This document shows positions 48,291-59,837 of a stretch of 64,000 bases of DNA, one piece after another. Made by a program: the position numbers and the translations under genes. The stretch's first letter is position 1. Every line of letters starts with the position of its first letter. A model generated the notes under the pieces. The model saw only the letters and a list, made by a program, of their open reading frames with translations, did no database searches and was not told where the DNA came from. Source of the stretch: Lepas anatifera (Eukaryota > Arthropoda > Thecostraca > Lepadidae); the NCBI GenBank assembly GCA_034440635.1, contig JAOTON010000896.1, positions 372,001 through 436,000 of the forward strand. Direction: 5' to 3'.

Positions 48291-48487
48291 TGGGGGGGGA
48301 ATCTGAGAGATATTTATGAACATCAAGTGTGCCAATTTGTTTGTTTTATATTGTCGTGACTGTATGACCTTTAAAATATCACAATCATATTATTGCGTGA
48401 TAATATCTTTCTTCACGGCAAATATTCAGCGGTAACATTTAACTGCCACCCTCTCGCTGTGAGTTTCTTTATCTATAATTTTCTAAG

Positions 48488-48632
48488 AATAATCACTGAA
48501 GTGACATTGGAATATTTCGCTGCTCAGCAGGCACAAGTGCGTGTGGTGAGTGGTGAGAGCCGCCAACTGCGAACTCTGAAGATGATTCTCCACCAGCAAG
48601 TCCTTCCTCATCTGATCCCGTCCGTCCGAGCG
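48488..48632 (+). other. Possible orphan exon inside the 6.6-kb element
   Basis: Flanked by a pyrimidine-rich acceptor (TTTTCTAAG) and a GTGAGC donor. Its open frame reads EVTLEYFAAQQAQVRVVSGE, then a basic helical stretch ending HLIPSVRA. It could be a captured host exon or a remnant transposase exon. I do not recognise the protein. Confidence 0.3.
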
Positions 48633-49384
48633 GTGAGCTTTTCTCCTTCCTTCCTTCCATGACATGTTCGTAAGATATCCAGATATCACAATTCTTTTTA
48701 AATATTAATAAAGTGCGCCTTTTCCAATCCTTAAAAGGAAAAACCTGGGTAAAGTTCACTGTGCTTATTGGAAGAAATATTTACTCATGAACAGGTGGGT
48801 ATGGAGGGAGGCATTAAGCTATAAAGGGTCCACTCTGACGGTTAGGCTCCAAGCCAAATCCTGGTCGCGCCACCTGCCTCCGCCATGAGGGATCCGTCGG
48901 AGTTGGCTGCGGGCATGCTGGGATCGTGCGAGCCACAGCGCGCAGCTCCCTATCGATGATGTCGACAGTGGTGCAGGGAGCCATGCTGCAGCTGCGAACT
49001 CTGTCACTTCGCGGTTGTAGCCATTAGCCACTGTCCGCAGCTTTAGCTTCCGCTTAACCTAGGATCTTCCGGTCAGCTGTGTAGCTGAGTTACCCCTGGC
49101 TTGACTTTCGTGCATGAACGATAAAATGCAATTTATCCTATGTGTGGCCCTGATTGCCAGGGGCGTATCCAAAGAGGGGAGCGATCGGCTCCACCCCCCT
49201 GGGCTGACCTTAAGCACTGGAAAGAAACGCCTCCCGCCGCAGCCGCTGGGCCACCGCAGGGGGAGCCCTGCGGCTTTAGCTAGGCCCCGCAAGCTTCCAA
49301 ATCAGGGGGAAATAAACTTTGCTTTGCCAACATCAGAAGCTACTGCCCAATTCCCGCATATGCGGAAAAATTCCGGGAATTGAT

Positions 49385-49555
49385 GACTGTTTCTCTATGT
49401 CCCACCGTGCCGCACAAGGCGGTTGGCAGTCATTGCCAGGACAAGGCTGCGGTTGGGCGTGAGAGCCAACCCTGCGCCCAGCGGATCCCGGGATTTGAAC
49501 CCGAGACCCTTATCTCAGAAGGCAGGCGCGTTACCCCTGAGCTACACTGGTCTCT
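49385..49555 (-). mobile_element. tRNA-derived SINE, - strand
   Basis: On the - strand a perfect B box (GGTTCAAATCC, complement of 49491-49501) and an A-box-like TAGCTCAGGGG (49543-49533) stand at tRNA spacing. The acceptor and D stems do not pair, so it is not a working tRNA. The unique tail runs to about 49385. Confidence 0.65.
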
Positions 49556-50120
49556 ACACTGGGCCCCTGAAAAGCTTCTGGGCCTCCTTTGGTTCACTCG
49601 GAACCTCTGGAGTCTGCGACCGGGGTCCTCACAATTATCCCAGGCCCACTGCTGCCAAAGTCGGGCCCCTATTCTCAGCAGTTGCAGATAATTTCCCTGT
49701 TTTCCACTCGGGCTCCCTGTGGTAGAAGCCGGGCCCCCAGCGGTTGAGCTGGGCGTCCTGTGGCTATCCTGGCAGCCTGACATGCTCCGGGCGCCCTTTA
49801 GTCCAATTGGAACATCTAAGTCTGCGACCGGGCTCCTCCGAATTACCCCCAGCCCACTGCTGCCGAAGCCGGGCCCTATTCTCTGCAGAAGCAGATAATT
49901 GCCCTGTTATCTACCCGGGCCCTCAGTGGGTCCAGCCGGGCCCTTTGCGGTTCACCCGGACCTCCTGTAACTATCCGACCCCCTGCAGTGCTTCTGGATC
50001 CCTGTGGTCCACTTGCGACCTATGTGTTTGCAACCAGGTCCCTCACGATAATCTCAGACATGTTGTGGCCGAAGCCAGTCCCCTACTTCTAACATTCATG
50101 CCCCCTCCCCCCATGGTCTA
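49556..50120. repeat. Degenerate GGGCCC minisatellite
   Basis: Units of about 50-60 bp with CGGGCCC, TGCGACCGGG and CAGATAA(T)T landmarks. The string CCCACTGCTGCC recurs at about 49648 and 49854, about 206 bp apart, hinting at a higher-order unit. Confidence 0.65.
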
Positions 50121-50792
50121 CCTAGGCCTGACTACAGTCGGCCTCTGCCTTGCTTGCGGTTACCCCTTTGGTATCGGCCCTCTGTGGCTGCAACCTCCGT
50201 CTTTTCTTGGGAGCAATAGGTAACTCTTTATTCAAACAGGCCACATCATATTCGATGCGATTTGAGATGGTTCTGATCACTGATCCTAGCGGACATTTGG
50301 TCAATCCCTGTATTTGTGGAGATCCAATGCAATGTTGAGCGGACCTCAGCGAATTTAGCGCCGGTGCATAACTTTGTGACCCACCAGAGTTCTTGAAGTT
50401 GTCTGCCTCCCAAAACGGAGGTTAAGTTTTTGTGCTCTTCGAAATATATATACACACATACATATATACGTGTTTAATGAAAATATATTCCTTGCACTGT
50501 CCAGCCCCCAAAGCTATTCCTGACCCCCTGTCAAGGCCCCCTTTGGCAATTCCTGGATCCGTCCCTGCTAATTGCTCACATATACTTCCTTCGGCTTCAA
50601 AAGTTAGATAAATATATCAGAACTTTTAGCTCTGGCTTATATTGGGAACATAATACAGAAAAACAATGAAAAACGGTGTAATAACTCAAACAAATAAGGG
50701 TTTTAGTAGCATTTTTTAATTTGGTGACACATTCGTGATGTGGAATTTCAAATGGTGACACGCCAGCAACTTTTTTTACCCCTGCCCATGCC

Positions 50793-51463
50793 TGAATCAG
50801 TTGTTAGCAACACAAGTTATGTAAAATATAGTTTAAAAAGCAAACACATTTGATAGTTTTTCCGTTTAATCCTAACAATGGCATGCAGAATCATACAGAA
50901 AAATGTGTGATTAGGCACAAAATCAGACTTTTTCAACTTTGAAAATGCACACCATCCAAAATCCTAAGCTCATTCTCATGCAAAAGGTAATTCACTTTTA
51001 GGAAACTATATCTTTATTTTCTATTTTCTTCCTTCCTTTGGCTAAAACACTAAAAAACACGTATCATCATCAGAAAGATGGTACCAAAAAATCTTATTTT
51101 GCACATAAGCCTTGAAATGGGTCGAAACGGAAACTAAAAGCTTCAATTATCTGCTTCTTTTAAAGCACTATCTTGACTTGTAGTGGTTTGAGAACACCCA
51201 CTGATAGATAATAAAAACTGCCTATATACGGAAAATGGATATCAGTCCTACCTCTGGCGTAGCCTGAGTAATTTCAAACTGTGAAACTGATAAACTGAAA
51301 AATATAACTCAATCCTCTCACTCACAAACAACCACCGCCCGCTCTTCAAATTATGATGATGCTGATTATTTTTATTTACCACTCTCACACTGCTGCCCCC
51401 GCACGCGCGGTATTAGTCACAAATCACAAAATGGTCATGGTGCGCAACAAAATGCTAGTAGCC
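50793..51463. other. AT-rich DNA, nothing recognised
   Basis: The flank shared with 44160 before insertion of the 6.6-kb element. No gene or structured repeat was seen. Confidence 0.5.
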
Positions 51464-51593
51464 GTGTTATTCTGCCGAGCAGAACGCATACTAGTGTGCC
51501 GCACACATGCGCAGTGTGGTATCTTGTAGTCCATGATATCGTACTACGCATGCGTGCGGCATACTATTTTGTGTTATGCCGGCAGAATAACAC
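51464..51593. mobile_element. 130-bp fold-back MITE
   Basis: The two halves are an imperfect inverted repeat of about 60 bp: GTGTTATTCTGCCG at the left, its exact complement at the right, and TGCCGCAC plus GCATGCG matches nearer the centre. The whole unit can form a single long hairpin. Confidence 0.75.
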
Positions 51594-51926
51594 AATGACA
51601 CGGCTGGTCATTTAGGCTTTAGTACCCCGAAGGCATGATTACCTTAACATGAACCTGCAGATATTTCTTACGCCTTTTTGGTCTCGTGATTTTTAAAGTG
51701 TGCTATCCATCGTCAGGTTTGCACCATCCGAGGCTAGGTTCGTAATATCTTTAATGCGCCATCTGTAACGTTTACGTGTTTACTACATCATTTTCGGGAG
51801 GGGACAAGGAGAGTGTTCATCATTGTTTTTGGTTTTGGTGAGGTGTTGGATAGGGGCAGTGCACAGTGTAGTATTTATTTCTAATTTACGTTCGTCACAG
51901 GATTGTTCAAAATGTTCTGGGGCAGG

Positions 51927-54900
51927 CAGGGGCGCAGCCAGAGCTTTGGTATGGGGGGCACACCAACTTTGAGTGGCACCCCGGGGAAAAAAGGGCTCTT
52001 TAACGTAACCTAAGAAACTTGCCATATCTTTGTTTATATCATTTTTTGGGCATCTTTGGTTCAATAGGAATACAAATAAATCATTGACGGAGAAGGAAAA
52101 CTCGATTAAAACCGAACAAAGGAGAAAATATCACCAAAATGTCATGAAAGTAGACAAAACACGACTGTTTTGGATAGATTTAAGGGCAAATCAGCCAACT
52201 CATGCAAGTACTTGAGATCAGAGAAATCAGCGGAGCATGTGATATCTGTTATGTGCAAGTTAAGGCATATTGGAGTCGAAAATTCATTTGTTATGTCCAC
52301 TGGTTTTGTCGTGACGAGTGAGCCCTGGTCGAACGCGGATTAAGTTCCTTGCCTCCCACAATCGCCGTGGGACGAGGGGTGGCATAGTGACTTTGGAGGA
52401 TTAAAATTTGTGCTGCCGAAATAATTTGGGAGATACCTTTTGAACGCGTTTATTAACTTCTATATTCTCAAGGATCGGTCCCAGTTGAGAGTAAAGAAAA
52501 GGTGAACAGGCCGGTGGTTTGGATGGGGATGGTGGGACAGGGCTGAAAATTGTGGAAACTAGTTCTTCATTTAAATTAATTAGTAGGAATCCTGGTTTAG
52601 GGGACTGTGCACTGGGCTCAGGGGCACATGCCTTTTTATCATCCCTTCCCAGACTCCACCAGTATACCTAATAGGCAATTTATATAACCAGGGGTGCCTA
52701 GGTATCACAAGCCGTTTTACAGATTCCTCATTCCTCGTTAGCTCCGTTTTACAAGGGAGTTTCCATCGTGTTCTTATTCCCCATCTATTCAAGACCAGCT
52801 CTGGGGCCCCCAAGTGTGGATCAGAGGCCTCCAGAGCAGCTTCCCCCATCTCCCCAGTTATGCCTCCAGGGACTAGACTAGCTCAGTGACCCCGCCCCGA
52901 GATGACGGGGAGTTGGCCTTGTGTTCTTATTATCTGTCTATTCAAGACCACCTCAGAGGTCCCTGGTGTAGATCAGGGCCCCAGAGCAGCTCATGCTTCT
53001 CCCAGGGACTAGACTAGCTCATTGGCCCTAGAGATGAGGTCATCAGACTAGCTCAATGGGCCACAGATAGGCTCATAGGGCCTTAAACCAGTTCAAGAAA
53101 CCCCAGAACAGTTTAAGGCGCCAGATCACCTCACGGGGCCTCAAGCCAACATTAGGGGCTCTCACAAGCTCAGAGCCCAGACCAGCTCAGGGTACCCTCA
53201 GAACCCAGATCCGCTCTTGGGCCCCAGATCAGTTCAGGGGCCTCAAGTCAGCTCAGGGGGCAAGATCAAGTCAGGGCCACTAAATCAGCTCAGTGATCCC
53301 TGACCAGCTCGGGGCCCAATCAGTTCAAAAGCCCCAGAGCTGCTCAGGGGACACCAGATCGGCCCATAGGGCACCAGATCAGCTTCGATGACAAACCATC
53401 AGATCAGTGGTCCCGACCAGCTCGGGGCCCAGATCAGCTCGGGAATACAAGATCAAGTCAGGAGGCACTTAATCAGCTCAGGAGCCCCATACCATCTCAG
53501 GGGCTCTTACCAACCCCTGTTGGCCCAGCTCAGCTCAGGGCCTGGGAGCTGCTCAGGAAATCACGTAATCAACCCAGGTCTGCTTAAAGGGCACCATACT
53601 AGCCATGGAGCACCAGACTAGCTCAGAGGGAATGAGATGGGTGCAGAGGACACACTGATGTCTCAGCAGGCACCAGATCAACTCAGGGGGCATTAGTTAA
53701 GCTCAGGGGGCAGTATATCTGCTCAGGGTGCACCACATCGATCAGCTCAGGGGACAAGTTCGAGTCAGGGGCACTAAATCAGCTCAGGGATACCTCACCA
53801 GCTCGGGCCCCTATCAGTTCAAAAGCCCCATAGCTGTTCAGAGGACACCAGATGCCCATAAGGCACCAGATCAGCTTCGGGTACAAACAATCCGATCAGT
53901 GGTCCCCGACCAGCTCGGGAATACCAGATCAAGTCAGGAGCCACTTAATCAGCCCAGGAGCCCCATATAATCTCAGGGGCCCTCATCAGCCTCTGTGGGC
54001 CCAGCTTAGCTCAGGGCTTTAGACCTGCTCATGAAATCACGTGAGGAGGCCCAGATCAGCTTAAAGGGCACCAGATTAGCTCAGGGGGCACCAGACTAGC
54101 TCAGAGGGCATCAGATGGGCTCAGGAGGCACCAGATCGACTCAGGGGCATTAGTACAGCTCAGGTCGATCCGCTCGGGGGCCAGATCAGCTCCCAGCCCC
54201 CCAGACTATGGCAGGGGCCTAAATCAGCTCAGGGAGCAACATAACAACTTAGGGACACAAGATAAGCTCAGGGCCCACCAAACCAGCTCAGGGGCACCAG
54301 ACCATCTAAGGAGACATCAATAATTAGCTGAGGGGGCACCTAATCAGCTGAAGCGGCACCATATTGACTTAGGAGACAGTAGATCAACTTGGGTAGAAAT
54401 GCGATCAGTTCGGGGGCCCGAATCAGCTCATGGGGCACTAAATCAGCTATTAGGGCACCAAGCAAGCTCGGAGGCATTAGAAAAACTCATATAGGTTCAG
54501 CAGGCACAATTATTTGATCAGTGGGGCACTCGATTGACTCAGGGGCACCAGATCAGCTTAGAGGGCAAGTAATCAGCTCAAGGGGCCAGTACCAGCTGAG
54601 AGGCCACGACATGACCTCAAAGGGCACCAGATTAGCTTCACCCGTGCGATTATTGGCGACGATGAGGCATTAGTTGGGCACATAATAGGTGCCCATAATC
54701 TTCCCGGGTGCTTGGAAAGGCGACGGAATGCCCTAGCTGACCGAAAAATGTATTAAATTGTCCAACAATAGTTTCAATCGCTACATGCGGTCCAGTTACA
54801 TCTAGGTTCAACGGCGTAGGGCACTAAATTTCGAGCGACACGGCCCAAATTGGGTACACCACCTGGAAATCAAAAGGGCACCCTGGCAGTGATGGGGGCA

Positions 54901-55465
54901 CGTGCCCCCTGTGCCCCCTGGCTGCACCCCTGGACAGTATATCAACTCCGGGAGGCATTAAATAAGCTCAGGGGGCCCGGATCAGCTCAAGGGGCACTAA
55001 AACAGCTAATAGGGCACCAGACAAGCTCGGAGGCATCAGACTAACTCAGAGAGTATTATATAGGTTCAGAAGGCACACTCATTTTCTCAGGGGGCACCAG
55101 ATTGACTACGAGGGCACCAGATCAGCTCAGAGGGCATATGATCAGCTCCAGGGGGCACCAGATGAGCTCCGCCCGTACGATTATTGGCGACGATGAGGCA
55201 TTATCTGGGAACGGATTACGTGCCTATGCTCTTTCCAGGTGCTTGGAAAGGCGACAGAACGCCCTAGCTGACCAAGAGAGGCACTTAATTGTCAAACAAT
55301 AGTTGAAATCGCTAAATGCAGTCTAGTTCCATCGAGGCTCAACGGCGTATGACACTAAATTTCGAGCGGCATGGCCCAAAGAGGGCACACCACCTGGCAA
55401 TCAAAAGGGCACCCCGGCACCGATGGGGGGCGCGTGCCCCCTGTGCCCCCCTGGCTGCGCCCCTG
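51927..55465. mobile_element. Satellite-filled hAT-like element (3539 bp)
   Basis: The perfect TSD GGGGCAGG (51919-51926, 55466-55473) and ends CAGGGGCGCAGCCAG and CTGGCTGCGCCCCTG bound it. The interior is a CAGATCAGCTCAGGGGCACC minisatellite. The right-terminal ~300 bp occurs twice (54640-54935 and 55148-55465), so part of the end was duplicated inside the element. Confidence 0.85.
52780..55147. repeat. GATCAGCTCAGGGG minisatellite
   Basis: Roughly 22-bp degenerate units around CAGATCAGCTCAGGGGGCAC, interrupted at 54640-54935 by the inner copy of the element end. Left-hand units are GCCCCAGA-rich, right-hand ones GGCACCAG-rich. Confidence 0.85.
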
Positions 55466-55489
55466 GGGGCAGGGATTGCCTCTCAAAAT

Positions 55490-55720
55490 CGCCGCCCCGG
55501 TAGCGCAGTTGGTAGAGCGTTGGGCCCCGGCCCGCTGCTCAGAAGCATGCAGTGGCAGTGCATGTCCAGGCTTGGGATCGGTTCCCCTGAGACGCTCCGG
55601 CGCTCAACAGTTTGCCCGACGTAGGTCGGCTGGCAACCGACTGATGAGAGGGTGACCTGAGCGGGGCGGCCGTCCCTGTGCTTTGTGGGACGTTAAACTT
55701 TGGCTTCTAAATTATCCCTT
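55490..55720 (+). mobile_element. tRNA-derived SINE
   Basis: A perfect A box TAGCGCAGTTGG lies at about 55501, with a B-box-like GATCGGTTCCCC about 65 bp on. The body ends with GTGGGACGTTAAACTTTGG, a tail of the GACGTTAAAC type common in animal SINEs. It sits immediately right of the satellite-filled element. Confidence 0.6.
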
Positions 55721-56158
55721 CATTGTGGGAGTTGCTCGTTCGGGTGGTGGGGTCAGGGGTCTCCGTGACAAGTCCCTTGAGGACTTTAGTGAGACTCCGA
55801 CTCCAGCAGCCGTACTGGTAACAAGTTGGACAAAATTTTTAAAAAAATATCAAATGCTCAAATATTGATTCCTGTTTTTTGCAGTTGAAACATCGCTTAT
55901 TGATTCAATTATGACTGCTCATGAAGGACATGCCTTTAAAATGCGAAGCCATCAGGCCCTTCCTCATACTCACCTGCTCGCGATTAGCATATTTCTTCAT
56001 TCCTATGCAGGAAGAATTTCTGTCATGAATTAATGCATTGAAATTGGCATATTATTAAGGGAAATGTGCTGTTAGATTAACGCCATGAATAAATATACTG
56101 GATTTTGCATACTATTGAAGGAAATGAACATTTTTTCTGTGCATATTTTGCCACTATT
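55721..56158. other. Unannotated DNA, nothing recognised
   Basis: AT-rich with no supported gene or repeat. Confidence 0.45.
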
Positions 56159-56340
56159 CTGAGTCGGAATCGACTCCGACTCAATGCTGATTTGAGTCGG
56201 AATCGAGTCGGCTCACTTCTGAATTTGGCCTGAGTCGAGTCGGCTCACCACTTTCAACTCAGTGAGTCGAGTCAGAATCGGAGTCAGACATTTAGCTGTG
56301 AGTCAGAGTTGAGTCGACTCAAGAAAATTTGAGTCATCAA
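56159..56340. repeat. GAGTCG element, inverted relative of 43383-43650
   Basis: Iterated GAGTCG/CGACTC motifs ending in TCAACAAGTCTG. A SINE tail fragment (ATGACCCTGGCAGTTGG, 56350 onward) follows directly. Confidence 0.7.
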
Positions 56341-56379
56341 CAAGTCTGCCTATGACCCTGGCAGTTGGTGTGTCGTTAA

Positions 56380-56642
56380 ACCCCTAGTCCTTCTGGAAGC
56401 CGAGTTACACCCTTGTTTCGTCAACCTTATTTTAGAAGAACAGAATCGGCTTACATGGGTATAGAAATCAGGTCATAACCCGTTGACCTGACCCGACCTG
56501 ATGGTATTCTTAGGTCGTAACTTGTCAAATGGATCACCCTAGAGGACTGAGGAGGGACGCACATCTAATTTGAATCGGCTCGGAATCATTCGCGAAAAGC
56601 AGAGGGGTTCGCTCAGACCTCACCCCAGACGGGGAGGGTTAA
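56380..56642. mobile_element. GGTCA-rich TTAA element fragment
   Basis: Inverted match to 925-1290. The right end reads CACCCCAGACGGGGAGGG then TTAA (56639-56642). A run of AGCTCTTA/TAAGAGCT iterations follows to about 56720. Confidence 0.55.
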
Positions 56643-57062
56643 AGCTCTTATAACTCTTAAAGCTCTCAAGCTTAAGTTCTTAAGCTCTTAAAGCTCTTAT
56701 AACTCTTAGAGTTATCCTTATGGTCATGGTTAATAGTCTCTCAATATAGACCACAGATTGAGCACTATAGATAGACCCCGAAGTGCTTAGTTTAGCCACA
56801 GATTAGTCTAATCGGGAGCCAAGGGGAAAACTTGTTCATCTTGACCGCGAGCTTTCCAATATCCGGGGCTGGATTGAGTTTTGGCTGAGCTTGGCCACCA
56901 TAACGCAAAATAAAGAAAACTTAAATGCAATGTTGCTGTACAGCCCCAGCCCGGATGATTTGAATTATGTCGGCACCATTGAAGACCCGCTCAAGTGTGT
57001 TTGTCAATGCAACCGCTTAGTGAGATCTATCATATCTGGCTTTTATGTTACCATTCGGAGTT

Positions 57063-57911
57063 TTAACACGCGCATTGACGGGGGCGGGTACCCGCCCCCT
57101 CGGGTTTTTCGGAGACAGCAGAAAAACGGCCGCGCGTAGCGCCGCCGTACTTGGCATACTTTTCCTTCATCATCTTTACAACTTCTGTGAAAATTTTAAG
57201 GTTAGGTCATCTCAGGTCAGGTCACCAGTACAGGTCAAGTGACCCGACCTCAAAAAAGTTTAAGATAGCATAATTCGGAGCAGGGTGAACTTATCCGATT
57301 GAAACTCATATCACATAATGGCCCCACAGAGTTCTCTAAAATATGTTCCGGTATCTTTGATATCGATGACCTAAGGTCAGGTACGAGGCATGACCTCTCC
57401 ATTGGAAATACATGGGAAAAATGGTTTTTACAAAATAACTCAGTAACGGATGGTGATAGAGCATTTATTTTAGCTGCATTAGACTCGCCTGGGCTTTGCG
57501 GCTCTAATGACATGCATTTTATATAATTTGACCCTGACCTGACCTCAGGTCAGGTCAAATCCTTGATTTGACCTAGCAAGGTCAAATCATATATCATTCA
57601 ATTCGGCTTGCTGAGAGGATTCATACAGTTCAAGTCGTTTTGCTCTACCTTTACTTGTTCAGGTGTAATGGCCGAAAAACTGAATTTACATGTTATCACT
57701 ATGACGGCATGTTTGGACCTCTCATGATCTTAAATGTGACCTAATAAAAAATGGTACAAATGTTTTCGATGGAGAAGTGGACGGGCAGCCAAACGCCGTT
57801 TACCATTTTTCGCTACCTACCGTGGTTCTCGAGATCTTAGGGGGGCGGGTACCCGCCCCTCCCCCCCGTCAATGCGAAGGTGGCTCAGACCCCCGTCAAT
57901 GCGCGTGTTAA
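57063..57911. mobile_element. Complete TTAA element (849 bp), GGTCA-rich
   Basis: TTAA at both ends followed by a perfect TIR ACACGCGCATTGACGGGGG. A second inverted motif, GGCGGGTACCCGCC, sits just inside each end. The interior is full of AGGTCA/TGACCT and carries AACGGCCGCGCG near 57124, at the place of the subterminal hairpin in relatives. No coding capacity. Confidence 0.88.
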
Positions 57912-59837
57912 GGCACAGCAGCTGCGGAGGCTATACGTGTTATGTTACCACTCATGACAGGCTCATCTTCCTGTCTAATTTCTAAAAATGCTTACTGATT
58001 GAGCGATAAAGAAACCTTCTCAGGAAAACAGCCCAGTGAGACTGGGACATCAAAAATCTGTTGTCAGGCCCTGCGAATTAAGCCCAGGTTAATTGGTGAC
58101 AGTTTCTTGGCACAGGGCCAAAGTCGCTAGTCAACCAATGAGCTAATATGAGGTGGCTCAGCTAAAACGTTCTTACTTTTGAGATCACAGTAGAATACAT
58201 GTACGTAAAGATCTATGAGCTTATTGACAAGGAAATGGGTCCTGGAATTGTGGGGGGCTTATGGCTTAAAATCTAATTAATCTTTTTGTTATCCCGAAAA
58301 GAAACCCAAGAGAAAATAACGGCCCTGACGGATGTTGCCGTTTGACCTTTTTCTGGGACAAATCGCGTTTAAAAACTAAAAAACATTTGGATCCCTAAGA
58401 AAGGTAGATTAGCAGATTATAGCACGATTGTTTTAAGTTTCCTACAGCTTAATTTACAGTGCATAGAACAAAAGAGTACAGTCTTTTTGCATCAAGCATA
58501 TGGTACGTTGGCAGGAAAAGATGCGGGAATCTGAAAACCAAATTGGATGAATTATAATCGTCGTTGGTGAGAGCAGTTGCTCTAATAAACTAGCAGCGGC
58601 GTTTCCAGACGTTCGTACCCCAGCGTGTGTCTGGCCCATACCTCATAGCGAAGCGGATAATCACATCACTCCGTCTCCATTTGCGTCTGGAGAGGCCCAA
58701 ACTTCTGCGATAGCTCGGCGGAGATGTTTTCGCAGCGCCATAACGGCCCGCGGGTGCCTGGCTTCCCTCACTATTGCACATCGCAGCCGCGCCAACAAAG
58801 GACGCCATGTGAGATATGGGGATCAATCAGCGGTCGCTCTGGGCAGCCGCTGCGGTTGTGTCTGCGCCCGAACCGGCGCTGGCTCAGCCGCCGGCTGTTA
58901 ATCACAGTTAACACCGCGGCAGACGCGACGACAGCCGCAGGGCACCGCCGCGTCGGTACCGATGATCGTCCGTGCACGGCTGCCGCCAGGCTTAGTCGCG
59001 ACCGGCAGTCGCCGGGTCCGGCTGCTCTGCCAGATAACGGGGAACGGAGGATAGGACTGGGACTATTCTCCGTTTCGTAGGTATGTGTGTACAGTTGAGC
59101 ATGCACACATGGGTGGTTGGGTTCATATATTTTCGCTAGAACTGATGCGGTCAAGTTCTTATCAGTAGGCGTTCTTATCAGTTCTTATCGGTTAGTATCA
59201 TGAGGAAGGTCGCGTGGTGGCTGACTGAGGCAGTCTTTGATAAGGGTTTCCCTTACTCACACATGCTTCAGCTTATGTTTAAAAGAAGATTGAGAAGGCC
59301 ACCTAATTGGTGTTTTTCTTGTTTCTGATGTAGTTTTATGCGTATATACCAAATACATAGTTCCGAAAATCCTTGTTTGGCGCCGTTTTCTAAAACTTGA
59401 AATTTTCCATTGTTTTTTGTTGTATCATCCAGAGTCCATTCTTTTTCTTTTATATTTTGCTGCATGAAATGTTATATCTTCCGAAATAGTTTTGCGCGAA
59501 CAACGCGTTTTTGTCATCTGACAAACTCCGAGATGGATGCAACACCCGAAATTCGAACGGTGAAGTTTGCAAAAATCTACGCTTTCAGTCGAAACGGGGA
59601 CGTAGCCAGTTATCAGTCCGAACAAAGAGCCCTCACCGTGAAACCTAGAACGATACATGACAATATCTGTGGTTTTCACATCTACAAATCTAGTTTTACC
59701 CGGTGTTGTGCTGGATGTTTTCCGTGAGCCTCAGAGTGCACGTATTTTGATGAAAAGTCTTGCTCAAGCCATTCTTTCCGAAAATCAACTGGCCTGAGTT
59801 CAGGGATCCATGATCAGAGCCTCTACCCATTACCGGC
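57912..59837. other. No gene supported; GC-rich patch at 58600-59090
   Basis: The GC- and CpG-rich patch is open in two frames (58724-59080 +, 58771-59154 -) without recognisable protein similarity. It could be a promoter or exon of a gene outside view. Short GTTCTTATCAGT iterations lie at about 59154-59190. A 105-codon frame at 59410-59727 is unrecognised. Confidence 0.4.

Larger units (their letters stand above)
49158..50567. mobile_element. Minisatellite-bearing hAT-like element (1410 bp)
   Basis: TSD CTGATTGC / CTAATTGC (49150-49157, 50568-50575, one mismatch). The ends are CAGGGGCGTATCC and GGATCCGTCCCTG. It holds a tRNA-derived SINE (49385-49555) and a degenerate GC-rich array (49556-50120). 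Confidence 0.75.
44173..50784. mobile_element. 6.6-kb hAT-like element with nested insertions
   Basis: The ends are CAGGGGTCGAAAAAGTTGC and GCAACTTTTTTTACCCCTG. The TSD CCCATGCC (44165-44172, 50785-50792) is perfect. The termini resemble elements A/B. It contains a 176-bp degenerate element, a GGGGCCCC minisatellite and the 49158-50567 element. Subterminal GGTGACA motifs sit at both ends. No transposase was recognised. Confidence 0.82.

Noticed and set aside
49475..49555. Functional tRNA gene on the - strand
   Set aside because: The B box is good, but acceptor and D stems do not pair and a SINE-like tail follows.
58771..59154. 127-codon - strand ORF
   Set aside because: Overlapping frames are open on both strands because of composition; no recognisable similarity.
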